The position numbers and the translations under genes were made by a program. A stretch of 15,061 nucleotides of DNA, taken from NCBI GenBank assembly GCA_000435515.1, contig FR884159.1, positions 1 through 15,061 on the forward strand, written 5' to 3'. Positions 6,879 through 13,668 of this stretch are shown here, piece after piece; the stretch's first letter is position 1, and each line of letters starts with the position of its first letter. The stretch is from Firmicutes bacterium CAG:582. Lineage in GTDB: Bacteria > Bacillota_I > Bacilli_A > RF39 > UBA660. The notes beneath the pieces were generated by a model. The model worked only from the letters and a program-made list of their open reading frames with translations, made no database searches and was not told the origin of the DNA.

Positions 6879-7995
6879 AACTTTGTAGAGTAGTTATCAA
6901 ACAATAATAATTATCTTTTGTTTTTATGTATACCGATGCATCAGTATTTAAATCCACTTTTATAATTCCATCTTTATTTGTTTCATAAACATATGTGTAA
7001 CTTGAATCTTTTTTTACAAGTAATATTTCTTCTATATTATTTTCAAAATGATAAGTTAAGTATCCATTATTTAATGATAGTTTATAATCTTGCGTGTACA
7101 TTTGTGCATCAATTAAATCTTGTTCAATTGTTGATGTTTTTAATCTCTTTGGTTCAGTATAGTTTTCGTCTGTTTGAAAGTTTTGAACTTGAAAATTTGT
7201 AATTTTTTCGTTGTAAAATTTTACTTGTAAGTTAGTAAAGTTACTGCTAGAAAATTCACTTATATCTGAACTAACATTAATTATTTGGCCTAGGTAGTCC
7301 ATCTTTAGTTTTATCGGTCTTAGCGATTTAACATCATTATATGATACCACTAGATGATTGTCTTTATTAATTACATTACTGATATATCCAAAATTCAAAT
7401 AAAACATCAAATTTGCATTATTATCAAATCCTCTTAAAATACTAGTTTTATTGCTGCTTTCATCAGTGATAAAAAATTCTTTTTCGTTTGATGGCATTGA
7501 GGAGTTAATATTAGAATTTATCTCATCATTAAAAATATTGGTTTTTATATTAATAGTTTTTTCTTTTGATGGAGTTTTTAATAAAACATAATTATTGGCA
7601 TTTGAATATAGTCCATATATTGGTATAACATGACTTTTTGAAGATTCGACAGTGTATACAAAAACATCATTAATATATACTTCAACTTTGCACTCTTCTT
7701 CAGTATTAAAAATTATTAGAGATGTTAATGGGCTTATTCCATATGGGTTGTTTAAAATATAAGGGTTATCAAAATCATAGTTACCAACTATAATTGAATT
7801 TATTTTTTTGTTAACTTCATTTTGATATTCAATTTGTTTATTTAAATTATCGGTTATTTTCTTGTTATAATCTCCAAAGTATTTATCACTTTTTGATGTA
7901 GTTGTTAATAGATATAGGGTTATCATTGACACAATTATTGCAAAGATTAGAAACACTGATAATATGGTTGAAGGTTCTACTTTATTCTTTTTCAC
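6877..7995 (-). CDS. Membrane-anchored extracellular protein with an arylsulfate sulfotransferase N-terminal-like domain
   Basis: The 372 residues contain a short basic start, one membrane segment at about 11-31, a polar, possibly coiled stretch (about 40-68) and a beta-rich domain predicted outside the cell. Residues 82-140, with N-P-Y-G (83-86), S-P-L-T (88-91) and H-V-I-P-I-Y-G-L-Y (122-130), resemble the beta-sandwich that opens AssT-type arylsulfate sulfotransferases, and G-F-D-N-N-A-N-L-M-F-Y-L (189-200) resembles the strand that leads into their propeller. AssT proteins are usually near 600 residues; here the six-bladed catalytic propeller and its histidines seem to be missing, so sulfotransfer is doubtful. 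It may be a shortened relative reused for binding, or a decayed gene whose frame is still open. The start is GTG, with GGAG 7 nt upstream. It has its own promoter and terminator and is probably a single-gene unit. The family link is from memory of the motif pattern only. Confidence 0.6.
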   Translation of the reverse strand: MKKNKVEPSTILSVFLIFAIIVSMITLYLLTTTSKSDKYFGDYNKKITDNLNKQIEYQNEVNKKINSIIVGNYDFDNPYILNNPYGISPLTSLIIFNTEEECKVEVYINDVFVYTVESSKSHVIPIYGLYSNANNYVLLKTPSKEKTINIKTNIFNDEINSNINSSMPSNEKEFFITDESSNKTSILRGFDNNANLMFYLNFGYISNVINKDNHLVVSYNDVKSLRPIKLKMDYLGQIINVSSDISEFSSSNFTNLQVKFYNEKITNFQVQNFQTDENYTEPKRLKTSTIEQDLIDAQMYTQDYKLSLNNGYLTYHFENNIEEILLVKKDSSYTYVYETNKDGIIKVDLNTDASVYIKTKDNYYCLITTLQS

Positions 7996-8027
7996 TTTAT
8001 CACTCCATTATTCTTTATTACAACTTA

Positions 8028-8056
8028 AGTATATATTACAGAATTCTATTTGTAAA
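8028..8056 (-). promoter_or_regulatory. Sigma-A promoter of the AssT-N-like gene
   Basis: Minus-strand -35 TTTACA (8051-8056), 17-nt spacer, -10 TATACT (8028-8033), immediately after the pflA stop. No hairpin terminator is visible between pflA and this promoter, so read-through from the pfl operon is possible. Confidence 0.6.
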
Positions 8057-8058
8057 TA

Positions 8059-8769
8059 TCAATATATACTTTGAAAATATTTATATAGTTTTTCACATTT
8101 TTGTTGAGACATTTCTTCACAATTTAGTGGGTAATTTATTCCTAGTGATTTGTATTTTTCTTTTCCTAAGTGATGATATGGAATAAATTCAATACTTAAA
8201 ATATTTTCCTTTTTAAAATGTCTTTTTATATATTCGTTTAATTCATCAATAAATTCTGGTGTGTCATGTATTCCGGGTACTAATACTTGTCTAATAATAA
8301 ATTTTTTATTTAATTCATTGGCTTTTTTTATAAATTCTATTGATTCATGTATATCCCCAGATGTTAAATTTTTATATCTTGTTTCTGTTATATCTTTTAT
8401 ATCAAATATTATAATATCAACATATTGTAATAGTTCTTCATAATTTGTTTTAGAAATACCGGCAGTGTCTAATGCTATATTTATATTTGATTCTTTTAAT
8501 TTTTTTGAAAGTTCAGTTAAAAATTTTGATTGAAGTAATGGTTCACCGCCAGAATATGTCACTCCACCTGTTTTTCCAAAATAATTGACATTTCTAAGTA
8601 CTTTTTTATAGATTTCTTCAACTGATGCATTCTTCGGTAGATACGACCACATTTCTGGATTATGGCAATATTTACATCTTAAAGTGCAACCATTGAAAAA
8701 TATAACTGTTCGAATTCCTGGACCATCTACAGTGCTAAATGATTCTATAGAATTTATACTAGCTTCCAT
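8059..8769 (-). CDS. pflA: Pyruvate formate-lyase activating enzyme
   Basis: Radical SAM enzyme that abstracts a hydrogen from the catalytic glycine of PflB using a 4Fe-4S cluster and S-adenosylmethionine, making the active glycyl radical under anaerobic conditions. In 236 residues it has the cluster motif C-x3-C-x2-C at Cys28, Cys32 and Cys35 (followed by H-N-P), the preceding D-G-P-G-I-R-T, and the SAM-binding S-G-G-E-P at 73-77. There is no extra ferredoxin-like insert, so it is the short PflA type that fits a true pyruvate formate-lyase rather than a glycerol dehydratase activase. The ATG overlaps the pflB stop by one base (TAATG), and a GAGAGG ribosome site lies in the last pflB codons, so translation is coupled. 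The stop is TGA, which shows the standard code. Confidence 0.95.
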   Translation of the reverse strand: MEASINSIESFSTVDGPGIRTVIFFNGCTLRCKYCHNPEMWSYLPKNASVEEIYKKVLRNVNYFGKTGGVTYSGGEPLLQSKFLTELSKKLKESNINIALDTAGISKTNYEELLQYVDIIIFDIKDITETRYKNLTSGDIHESIEFIKKANELNKKFIIRQVLVPGIHDTPEFIDELNEYIKRHFKKENILSIEFIPYHHLGKEKYKSLGINYPLNCEEMSQQKCEKLYKYFQSIY

Positions 8770-10994
8770 TATAACCTCTCATGGAAAGTTCTGGATATAA
8801 CTTCTTCTTGTTGTTTTCTTGTAAGTTTATTAAATCTTACTGCATATCCACTTACTCTTATTGTTAGAAGCGGATATGCTTCAGGATTATTCATCGCGTC
8901 TATTAGAGTTTCCCTGTTCAAAACATTAATATTTATATGGTGTCCTTTGTTTAACATATAGCCATCTAGTAATGTAACCAAATTTGAAATTTGCTCTTTT
9001 TCCGTTTTTCCAAGAGATGAAGGTACAATAGAGAAGGTGTTAGAAATACCGTCTTTACAGTTTTTTTCGTAATTTAATTTTGAAACACTGTTGAGCGAAC
9101 TTATTGCGCCATTTTTATCGCGTCCATGCATTGGATTAGCTCCTGGAGCAAAAGGTACTCCTGCTTTTCTTCCGTCTGGAGTTGCTCCCGTTTTTTCGCC
9201 ATATACAACATTTGATGTAATAGTTAAAATTGACATTGTTGGTTCAGAATCTCTATAGGTTTTATATTTTTTTAAGCAGGAGAAAAAATAATCGGTTAGC
9301 CAAGTAGCTATGCTATCTACCCTGTCATCATCATTTCCGTATGCAGGATATTCACCTTCAATTTCAAAATCGGTAGCTATTGATGAGGCATTTCTTATTA
9401 CTTTTACCTTTGCATATTTGATTGCCGATAAAGAATCAACTGCGACTGACAATCCAGCTACTCCGTATGCCATGTATCTGTGAACAAAGGTATCATGAAG
9501 AGCCATTTGACTTGATTCATACGCATATTTATCGTGCATATAATGAATGATGTTCATAGCATTCGAATATATATATGCAATTCTATTTAATGTTATTTTA
9601 TATTTTTCTAAAACCTCGTCATAGTCAAGAATATCTGTTTTTATTGGATCTAGTCCTTCTAAAACAATATTTTCATTTTTTTCGTCTACACCACCATTTA
9701 TTGCATAGAGTAAGGCTTTTGCTAAATTACATCTTGCTCCAAAGAATTGCATATCTTTACCAATACGCATCGCAGATACACAACATGCTATACCATAATC
9801 GTGTCCATAAATTGGCTTCATTAAATCGTCATTTTCATATTGTATCGAACTAGTTTTAATGCTTATCTTTGCACAATAGTCCTTGAAGTTTTGTGGAAGA
9901 TTTTTAGACCATAAAATAGTTATATTTGGTTCAGGAGAGGAATCCAAATTTTCTAAGGTATGTATAATTCTATAAGTTGTCTTTGTAACAAGTGATTTTG
10001 TTTCATCAAGCATTCCTGCCATTGCACATGTTACCCATGTTGGATCCCCGGAAAAAAGTTCATCATATTCTGGAGTTCGAAGATGTCTTACTAATCTTAA
10101 CTTTATTATAAATTGATCAATTAACTCCTGTGCGTCAGCTTCAGTTATTAATCCTTGTTCTAAATCTCTTTCTATATAAATATCTATAAAAGCATCTACT
10201 CTTCCTAGACTCATTGCTGCCCCATTATTTTCCTTTATAGCTGCTAAATAACCAAAATATAGCCATTGTATTGCTTCTTTTGCAGTCTTAGCTGGTTTTG
10301 AAATGTCGAATCCATAAGAATTTGCCATTTCTTTAATTGATTTAAGTGCTTTAATTTGCTCGCTTACTTCTTCTCTTAATCTAATTAAATTTTCGCTCAT
10401 CGGACCAATTAAAACTTTATCAAAATCATTTTGTTTTTGTTTTATTAAAAAATCAATTCCATAAAGCGCAACACGTCTATAATCGCCAATAATTCTTCCT
10501 CTACCATAAGCATCAGGTAGACCGGTTAATAAGCCTGCATGACGTGCTTTTTTTATGGTTTCATCATAAGCATCAAATACACCATCATTATGTGTTTTTC
10601 TATACTTTTTAAACTCTTCTATTTTTGTGTGCATGTCGTAGCCATAGATATCTAATTCTTTTTCGGCTAACTTGACTCCTCCATATGGATTTACAATTCT
10701 TTTTAAAAGAGCATCTGTTTGTAAACCATATATAACTTCATCATTTTTATCAATATATCCTGGTTTAAATGATGTAATTCCGGAAAATTCATTACAATCT
10801 ATATCTAATACATGTTTTATGTTTTCTTCTTTTAATGATTCCTGACATTTTTTCCAAACATTTGAAGTTTTTAGAGAGATTGGTTTTAAAAACAAATAAT
10901 CATCAGTATATTCTTGATAATTTGTCTCTATAAAATTTTCGACATTAATTTCATTTTTCCATATATTCTCTTTAAAATTATACCATTCATTCAT
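8769..10994 (-). CDS. pflB: Formate C-acetyltransferase (pyruvate formate-lyase)
   Basis: Glycyl-radical enzyme converting pyruvate and CoA to acetyl-CoA and formate, a central step of anaerobic fermentation. The 741 residues match the family's usual length. The adjacent catalytic cysteines Cys404 and Cys405 are present in G-I-A-C-C-V-S-A-M-R-I-G, and the C-terminal radical loop R-V-S-G-Y-A-V-R-F-N puts the radical on Gly716. The Cys-Cys pair and the G-R-G-R-I-I-G-D-Y-R-R segment (164-174) mark it as a pyruvate formate-lyase rather than a glycerol dehydratase or choline lyase paralogue. The start ATG has a strong AGGAGTGA ribosome site. It is first in an operon with pflA. An extended -10 promoter and a probable Rex operator lie directly upstream, so expression should rise when NADH accumulates. 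No focA-type formate channel is seen next to it. Confidence 0.97.
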   Translation of the reverse strand: MNEWYNFKENIWKNEINVENFIETNYQEYTDDYLFLKPISLKTSNVWKKCQESLKEENIKHVLDIDCNEFSGITSFKPGYIDKNDEVIYGLQTDALLKRIVNPYGGVKLAEKELDIYGYDMHTKIEEFKKYRKTHNDGVFDAYDETIKKARHAGLLTGLPDAYGRGRIIGDYRRVALYGIDFLIKQKQNDFDKVLIGPMSENLIRLREEVSEQIKALKSIKEMANSYGFDISKPAKTAKEAIQWLYFGYLAAIKENNGAAMSLGRVDAFIDIYIERDLEQGLITEADAQELIDQFIIKLRLVRHLRTPEYDELFSGDPTWVTCAMAGMLDETKSLVTKTTYRIIHTLENLDSSPEPNITILWSKNLPQNFKDYCAKISIKTSSIQYENDDLMKPIYGHDYGIACCVSAMRIGKDMQFFGARCNLAKALLYAINGGVDEKNENIVLEGLDPIKTDILDYDEVLEKYKITLNRIAYIYSNAMNIIHYMHDKYAYESSQMALHDTFVHRYMAYGVAGLSVAVDSLSAIKYAKVKVIRNASSIATDFEIEGEYPAYGNDDDRVDSIATWLTDYFFSCLKKYKTYRDSEPTMSILTITSNVVYGEKTGATPDGRKAGVPFAPGANPMHGRDKNGAISSLNSVSKLNYEKNCKDGISNTFSIVPSSLGKTEKEQISNLVTLLDGYMLNKGHHININVLNRETLIDAMNNPEAYPLLTIRVSGYAVRFNKLTRKQQEEVISRTFHERL

Positions 10995-11017
10995 TATAAG
11001 TCACTCCTATTGTAATG

Positions 11018-11047
11018 ATTATAACATCTATATCTTATTTTTGTAAA
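11018..11047 (-). promoter_or_regulatory. Sigma-A promoter of pflBA
   Basis: Minus-strand -35 TTTACA (11042-11047), 18-nt spacer, -10 TATAAT (11018-11023) with a TGT extension. Its -35 lies inside the putative Rex palindrome. Confidence 0.75.
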
Positions 11048-11058
11048 TTGTTCCACAA
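11041..11058. promoter_or_regulatory. Probable Rex operator over the pflB -35
   Basis: An 18-bp imperfect palindrome, TTGTAAATTGTTCCACAA on the plus strand. It matches 12 of the 14 fixed positions of the Rex consensus TTGTGAA-N4-TTCACAA. Rex is the NADH/NAD-sensing repressor that controls pfl, adh and ldh genes in many Bacillota. It covers the -35 of pflB, where binding would block RNA polymerase. The rex gene itself is not in the window. Confidence 0.6.
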
Positions 11059-11090
11059 AAAAATTCTAGCCTGATAAACTAGAACTTTTT
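11057..11090 (-). terminator. Rho-independent terminator of the 11057-11380 transcript
   Basis: Stem TTCTAG/CTAGAA (11079-11084 with 11064-11069), extendable by a G-T pair, with a 9-nt loop, followed by seven T on the minus strand (11057-11063). Five T (11086-11090) lie on the other side. It ends just before the Rex site and insulates pflB. Confidence 0.7.
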
Positions 11091-11181
11091 CGAGTTTCTG
11101 AATAAATAACCCCAAAAATTATCAGTAATCGGAATCATTTCATAACCTATGTGAGTTTTCTTTCTCAATATACGTATATAC

Positions 11182-11361
11182 TTAGTCGCGGTTATAATCC
11201 TTAAGGACATTCGCTTTTGTAGAATTACATGCGATCATTAACAAGATAGAAAACCATATTAACGCATCACACTGATTTCCATTATAGTCAAAATACCAAG
11301 TGTATATCCCATACACAATACATAGTTCTAAATCATTAAAAGTATGTATAACTAAAATCAT
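11182..11361 (-). CDS. Possible 59-residue small protein inside the candidate RNA (doubtful)
   Basis: ATG at 11359-11361, TAA at 11182-11184, about 19 nt after the predicted transcription start, with a weak AGAGAG ribosome-like site. The product would begin M-I-L-V-I-H-T-F-N-D, contain three cysteines and a moderately hydrophobic stretch at about 33-46, and has very few lysines or glutamates, unlike the Lys/Glu-rich proteins around it. About a third of its codons end in G or C, roughly twice the share in a sample of the neighbouring restriction gene. A second ORF in another frame (11079-11210, 43 residues, basic, starting M-S-L-R) overlaps its end and stops exactly at the terminator stem. The two could be a tiny operon, a frameshifted remnant of one gene of about 95 residues, or accidental ORFs in an RNA gene. 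I recognise neither. Confidence 0.2.
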   Translation of the reverse strand: MILVIHTFNDLELCIVYGIYTWYFDYNGNQCDALIWFSILLMIACNSTKANVLKDYNRD

Positions 11362-11386
11362 TGACTACTCTCTACTAAGTAATTTA

Positions 11387-11415
11387 ATTATAATTTTTTT
11401 CAAGTTTGTTGTCAA
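11387..11415 (-). promoter_or_regulatory. Perfect consensus sigma-A promoter of the 11057-11380 unit
   Basis: Minus-strand TTGACA (11410-11415), exactly 17 nt, TATAAT (11387-11392). It is the only fully consensus promoter in the window. The -35 starts 5 nt after the topB stop codon, and no terminator separates topB from it. Confidence 0.85.
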
Positions 11416-11419
11416 TAGT

Positions 11420-13549
11420 TTAATTACTAAAATCAAAAATTATTGTTTTATTATCATCTAATTTAAGTTTTGAATCAAACTTTTTTCCGCTTTTGGAAGT
11501 AAACCCTTGTATTTTAGAGGAATAACCATTTTTTAAAATTAGTTGAGCATTTTTCTTTGATATTATTCTTGAGCAAATATTTAAATTAATCCTAAAATCA
11601 CATTCTTTATAGTTTTTACAGCAATAGTTATACTTTGATCTAATTACATCATTTCCACATTTTGGACATTTTCCAATTATATCACCATAAAATCCAATAT
11701 CGGTGTCTTGTTCTATATTTTGGTCGTCTTTTTTAAAAACAAGTTTTATTTCTTCTTTGGCAATGTTTACAGATTCTTCTATAGTCATCTCTTTACGAAA
11801 AACCTTTTTTAACGCCTGTCCTAACTCACTTGTTTTATATTTGTCCATTTGAATACCCATTTGGGTTAGTGAATTAATTAAAAATTCTCCTTCTGGTAAA
11901 ATGGTATATGTATCATTTTTTAATGCTATATATTTACTTTTTATAGCGTTACTGATTATGCCAGTTCTTGTTGCTTCTGTGCCAAGTTCTAGACCTTGAA
12001 ATATCGCTTTGTAATCTTCAGTATCGTCGATTTCTTCACCATTAATAGTGAAAATTTCTCCTTCTGGTAAATCGTCTAATTCTTTTTTTTCTTTTCTAAA
12101 GGGATTTATAAGATAATTATTTAATGCCGCCGTCGTGTAATGTTTTGGTGGTGTAGTTTCTTTTTCCTTTGGAACAAATTTTATATTTATTTCGTCTCCT
12201 ATATTTATGTTGGGTAATATTTTATCTTTCGCATTGTATTTATCATATTTAGTCCATCCTGGTTGTTGTATAACGTTTCCTTTTAGTACAAACTCTTCAT
12301 AATCACCGACCTTTATACTAATTTCCGTTTTTTGAATTTTGCAAGGTTCTTTGCAAAACACAGCAACAAAGCGTTGAAAAACAACTTGATAAACTATAAA
12401 TTCCTCTTCAGTCAAATTTTCTCTCTTAGGTATTTTATATGTTGGAGTTAAAGCTGAGTGAGATTCGATTTTTGAGTCATCAAATATTGCCTTTTTATCT
12501 TTAAATTCTACGGGATATCCTATTTTGGATATTGTTGACAATATCGTTTTTACCTTGTCCTTTTCATTTGCGGCTAAATATTCTGAGTTCGTACGTGGAT
12601 ATGTTAAATAACCGCTTTCATAAAGTTTTTGAACAATAGATAGTGACTTTTCCATGGACATTTTATACCTTTTACCAAGTTGATTTTGTAGTTTACTCAA
12701 AGAATAAAGTTTTCCAGGGTTTAAAATATCTTCTTTTATTTTTTTGTTTGTTACGACGGCTTTACTTTGATTATATTTTTCACACGTTTGAAGACAAATA
12801 TTTTTTTTACTTTTTTCAAATTTTTCTTTACTATTTAATTCAATTTCTTCACCATTAGTTATTTCTTTGCTAATCATTCCATAATATATGTCAGGTTTAA
12901 AATTTCTAATTTCCATATCTCTATCGTAAATAGCCTTAACTATTGGAACAATGACTCTACCAACTCGCAATAAAGTTCCAGTTTTTAAAGTAGCATATCT
13001 TGTTAAATTGACTCCATAAAGCCAATCTATGTAAGTTCTAGCAAAGCCCTCATTTGCTAGATTATCATATTCTTTTTCGTCTTTTAAATTTTTCAATTCT
13101 TCGTTAATTGTTATATCCGTTTGATCTGGAAGCCATATTCTTAAAAATCTTTTATCCTTTTCTAGGGCATTTTGAACGATTAATCTTACAATAATTTCTC
13201 CTTCTCTATCTGAATCTCCTGCATTAACAATAGTATCTACATCTTCACGATTGCATAACTCTTTGATAAGTTTAAATTGTTTTTCAACACCATTTTTTGA
13301 ATAGTTTTCATTGTTTTGAACGAGTTTATATTTAAAATCTCTAGGAAAGCAAGGAATATTATCTAACTTCCATTTATAATCAGGATTTTCTTCATAATCT
13401 TCAATATCGGATAATGTAAATAGATGACCATAAGCATTTACAATGATATATTGACTGTTTTGATAATATCCATTTGTCAACTTCATATTTCCTATTGCTG
13501 AGGCAATTGCTCGACAAACAACTGGTTTTTCCGCAATAATAAGTATCAT
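11420..13549 (-). CDS. topB: DNA topoisomerase III (type IA)
   Basis: Cuts and passes single DNA strands, mainly to separate linked chromosomes and recombination or replication intermediates. With the chosen start it has 709 residues. The Toprim domain opens with I-I-A-E-K-P (Glu7) and carries D-S-D-R-E-G-E at about 112-118; the nucleophile is Tyr317 in G-Y-L-T-Y-P-R-T-N-S. The C-terminal part has one four-cysteine zinc ribbon at about 628-650 and a topoisomerase C-terminal repeat that ends I-I-F-D-F-S-N. The single zinc ribbon and M-I-L-I-I-A-E-K-P start fit TopB rather than TopA, which is longer and has more zinc ribbons. The frame is open to a TTG at 13562-13564, but that codon would be only a few nt from the predicted transcript start; ATG at 13547-13549 with a GGATG site upstream is preferred. 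It is divergent from the restriction gene. Confidence 0.92.
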   Translation of the reverse strand: MILIIAEKPVVCRAIASAIGNMKLTNGYYQNSQYIIVNAYGHLFTLSDIEDYEENPDYKWKLDNIPCFPRDFKYKLVQNNENYSKNGVEKQFKLIKELCNREDVDTIVNAGDSDREGEIIVRLIVQNALEKDKRFLRIWLPDQTDITINEELKNLKDEKEYDNLANEGFARTYIDWLYGVNLTRYATLKTGTLLRVGRVIVPIVKAIYDRDMEIRNFKPDIYYGMISKEITNGEEIELNSKEKFEKSKKNICLQTCEKYNQSKAVVTNKKIKEDILNPGKLYSLSKLQNQLGKRYKMSMEKSLSIVQKLYESGYLTYPRTNSEYLAANEKDKVKTILSTISKIGYPVEFKDKKAIFDDSKIESHSALTPTYKIPKRENLTEEEFIVYQVVFQRFVAVFCKEPCKIQKTEISIKVGDYEEFVLKGNVIQQPGWTKYDKYNAKDKILPNINIGDEINIKFVPKEKETTPPKHYTTAALNNYLINPFRKEKKELDDLPEGEIFTINGEEIDDTEDYKAIFQGLELGTEATRTGIISNAIKSKYIALKNDTYTILPEGEFLINSLTQMGIQMDKYKTSELGQALKKVFRKEMTIEESVNIAKEEIKLVFKKDDQNIEQDTDIGFYGDIIGKCPKCGNDVIRSKYNYCCKNYKECDFRINLNICSRIISKKNAQLILKNGYSSKIQGFTSKSGKKFDSKLKLDDNKTIIFDFSN

Positions 13550-13574
13550 TTTTTTCACATCCAAACTAATAATG

Positions 13575-13580
13575 ATTATA
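13575..13580 (-). promoter_or_regulatory. Extended -10 element of the topB promoter
   Basis: TGA-TATAAT on the minus strand; no clear -35 at 17 nt. Transcription would start near 13568, leaving a leader of about 19 nt to the ATG at 13549. Confidence 0.55.
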
Positions 13581-13668
13581 TCATATTTATTTGAATTTGT
13601 GTTTTATTCGTTATCCAAAGTAGAAATTCATAATTTTATGGTTAAAGATATTTATAGGAGGTATTATA

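Larger units (their letters stand above)
11057..11380 (-). ncRNA. Candidate structured RNA or short-peptide transcript of unknown class
   Basis: The pflB-topB gap of about 425 nt holds no ORF of 60 codons or more, yet it carries a complete transcription unit: a perfect consensus promoter, a start near 11380 and a terminator about 324 nt later. GC content is about 30 percent by hand count, above the flanking spacers. Possible stems read by eye: 11374-11380 with 11180-11186 (7 bp); 11361-11367 with 11285-11291 (7 bp), enclosing two hairpins, 11343-11349/11318-11324 (7 bp) and 11311-11316/11300-11305 (6 bp); 11263-11267 with 11229-11233 (5 bp, G-C rich); a 4-bp UACG-tetraloop hairpin at 11169-11180; and 11190-11197 with 11140-11147 (8 bp, one G-U), which would form a pseudoknot with the first stem. 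I find no tmRNA tag or T-loop, RNase P core, SRP domain or 6S-like single long hairpin. Overlapping ORFs of 59 and 43 codons mean a peptide mRNA is not excluded. Some stems are expected by chance. Confidence 0.42.

Noticed and set aside
9575..9853. Plus-strand open frame of 92 codons
   Set aside because: It lies wholly inside pflB on the opposite strand, has no ribosome site, and gives a low-complexity Leu/His/Tyr-rich product typical of antisense shadows. The same holds for the other plus-strand frames inside minus-strand genes.
11057..11380. Candidate RNA as tmRNA, RNase P, 6S, SRP RNA or a group I intron
   Set aside because: I looked for the tmRNA tag and T-arm, the RNase P P4 core, a single long 6S hairpin, the SRP tip and the group I P7 core and found none; divergent members cannot be excluded without a covariance-model search.
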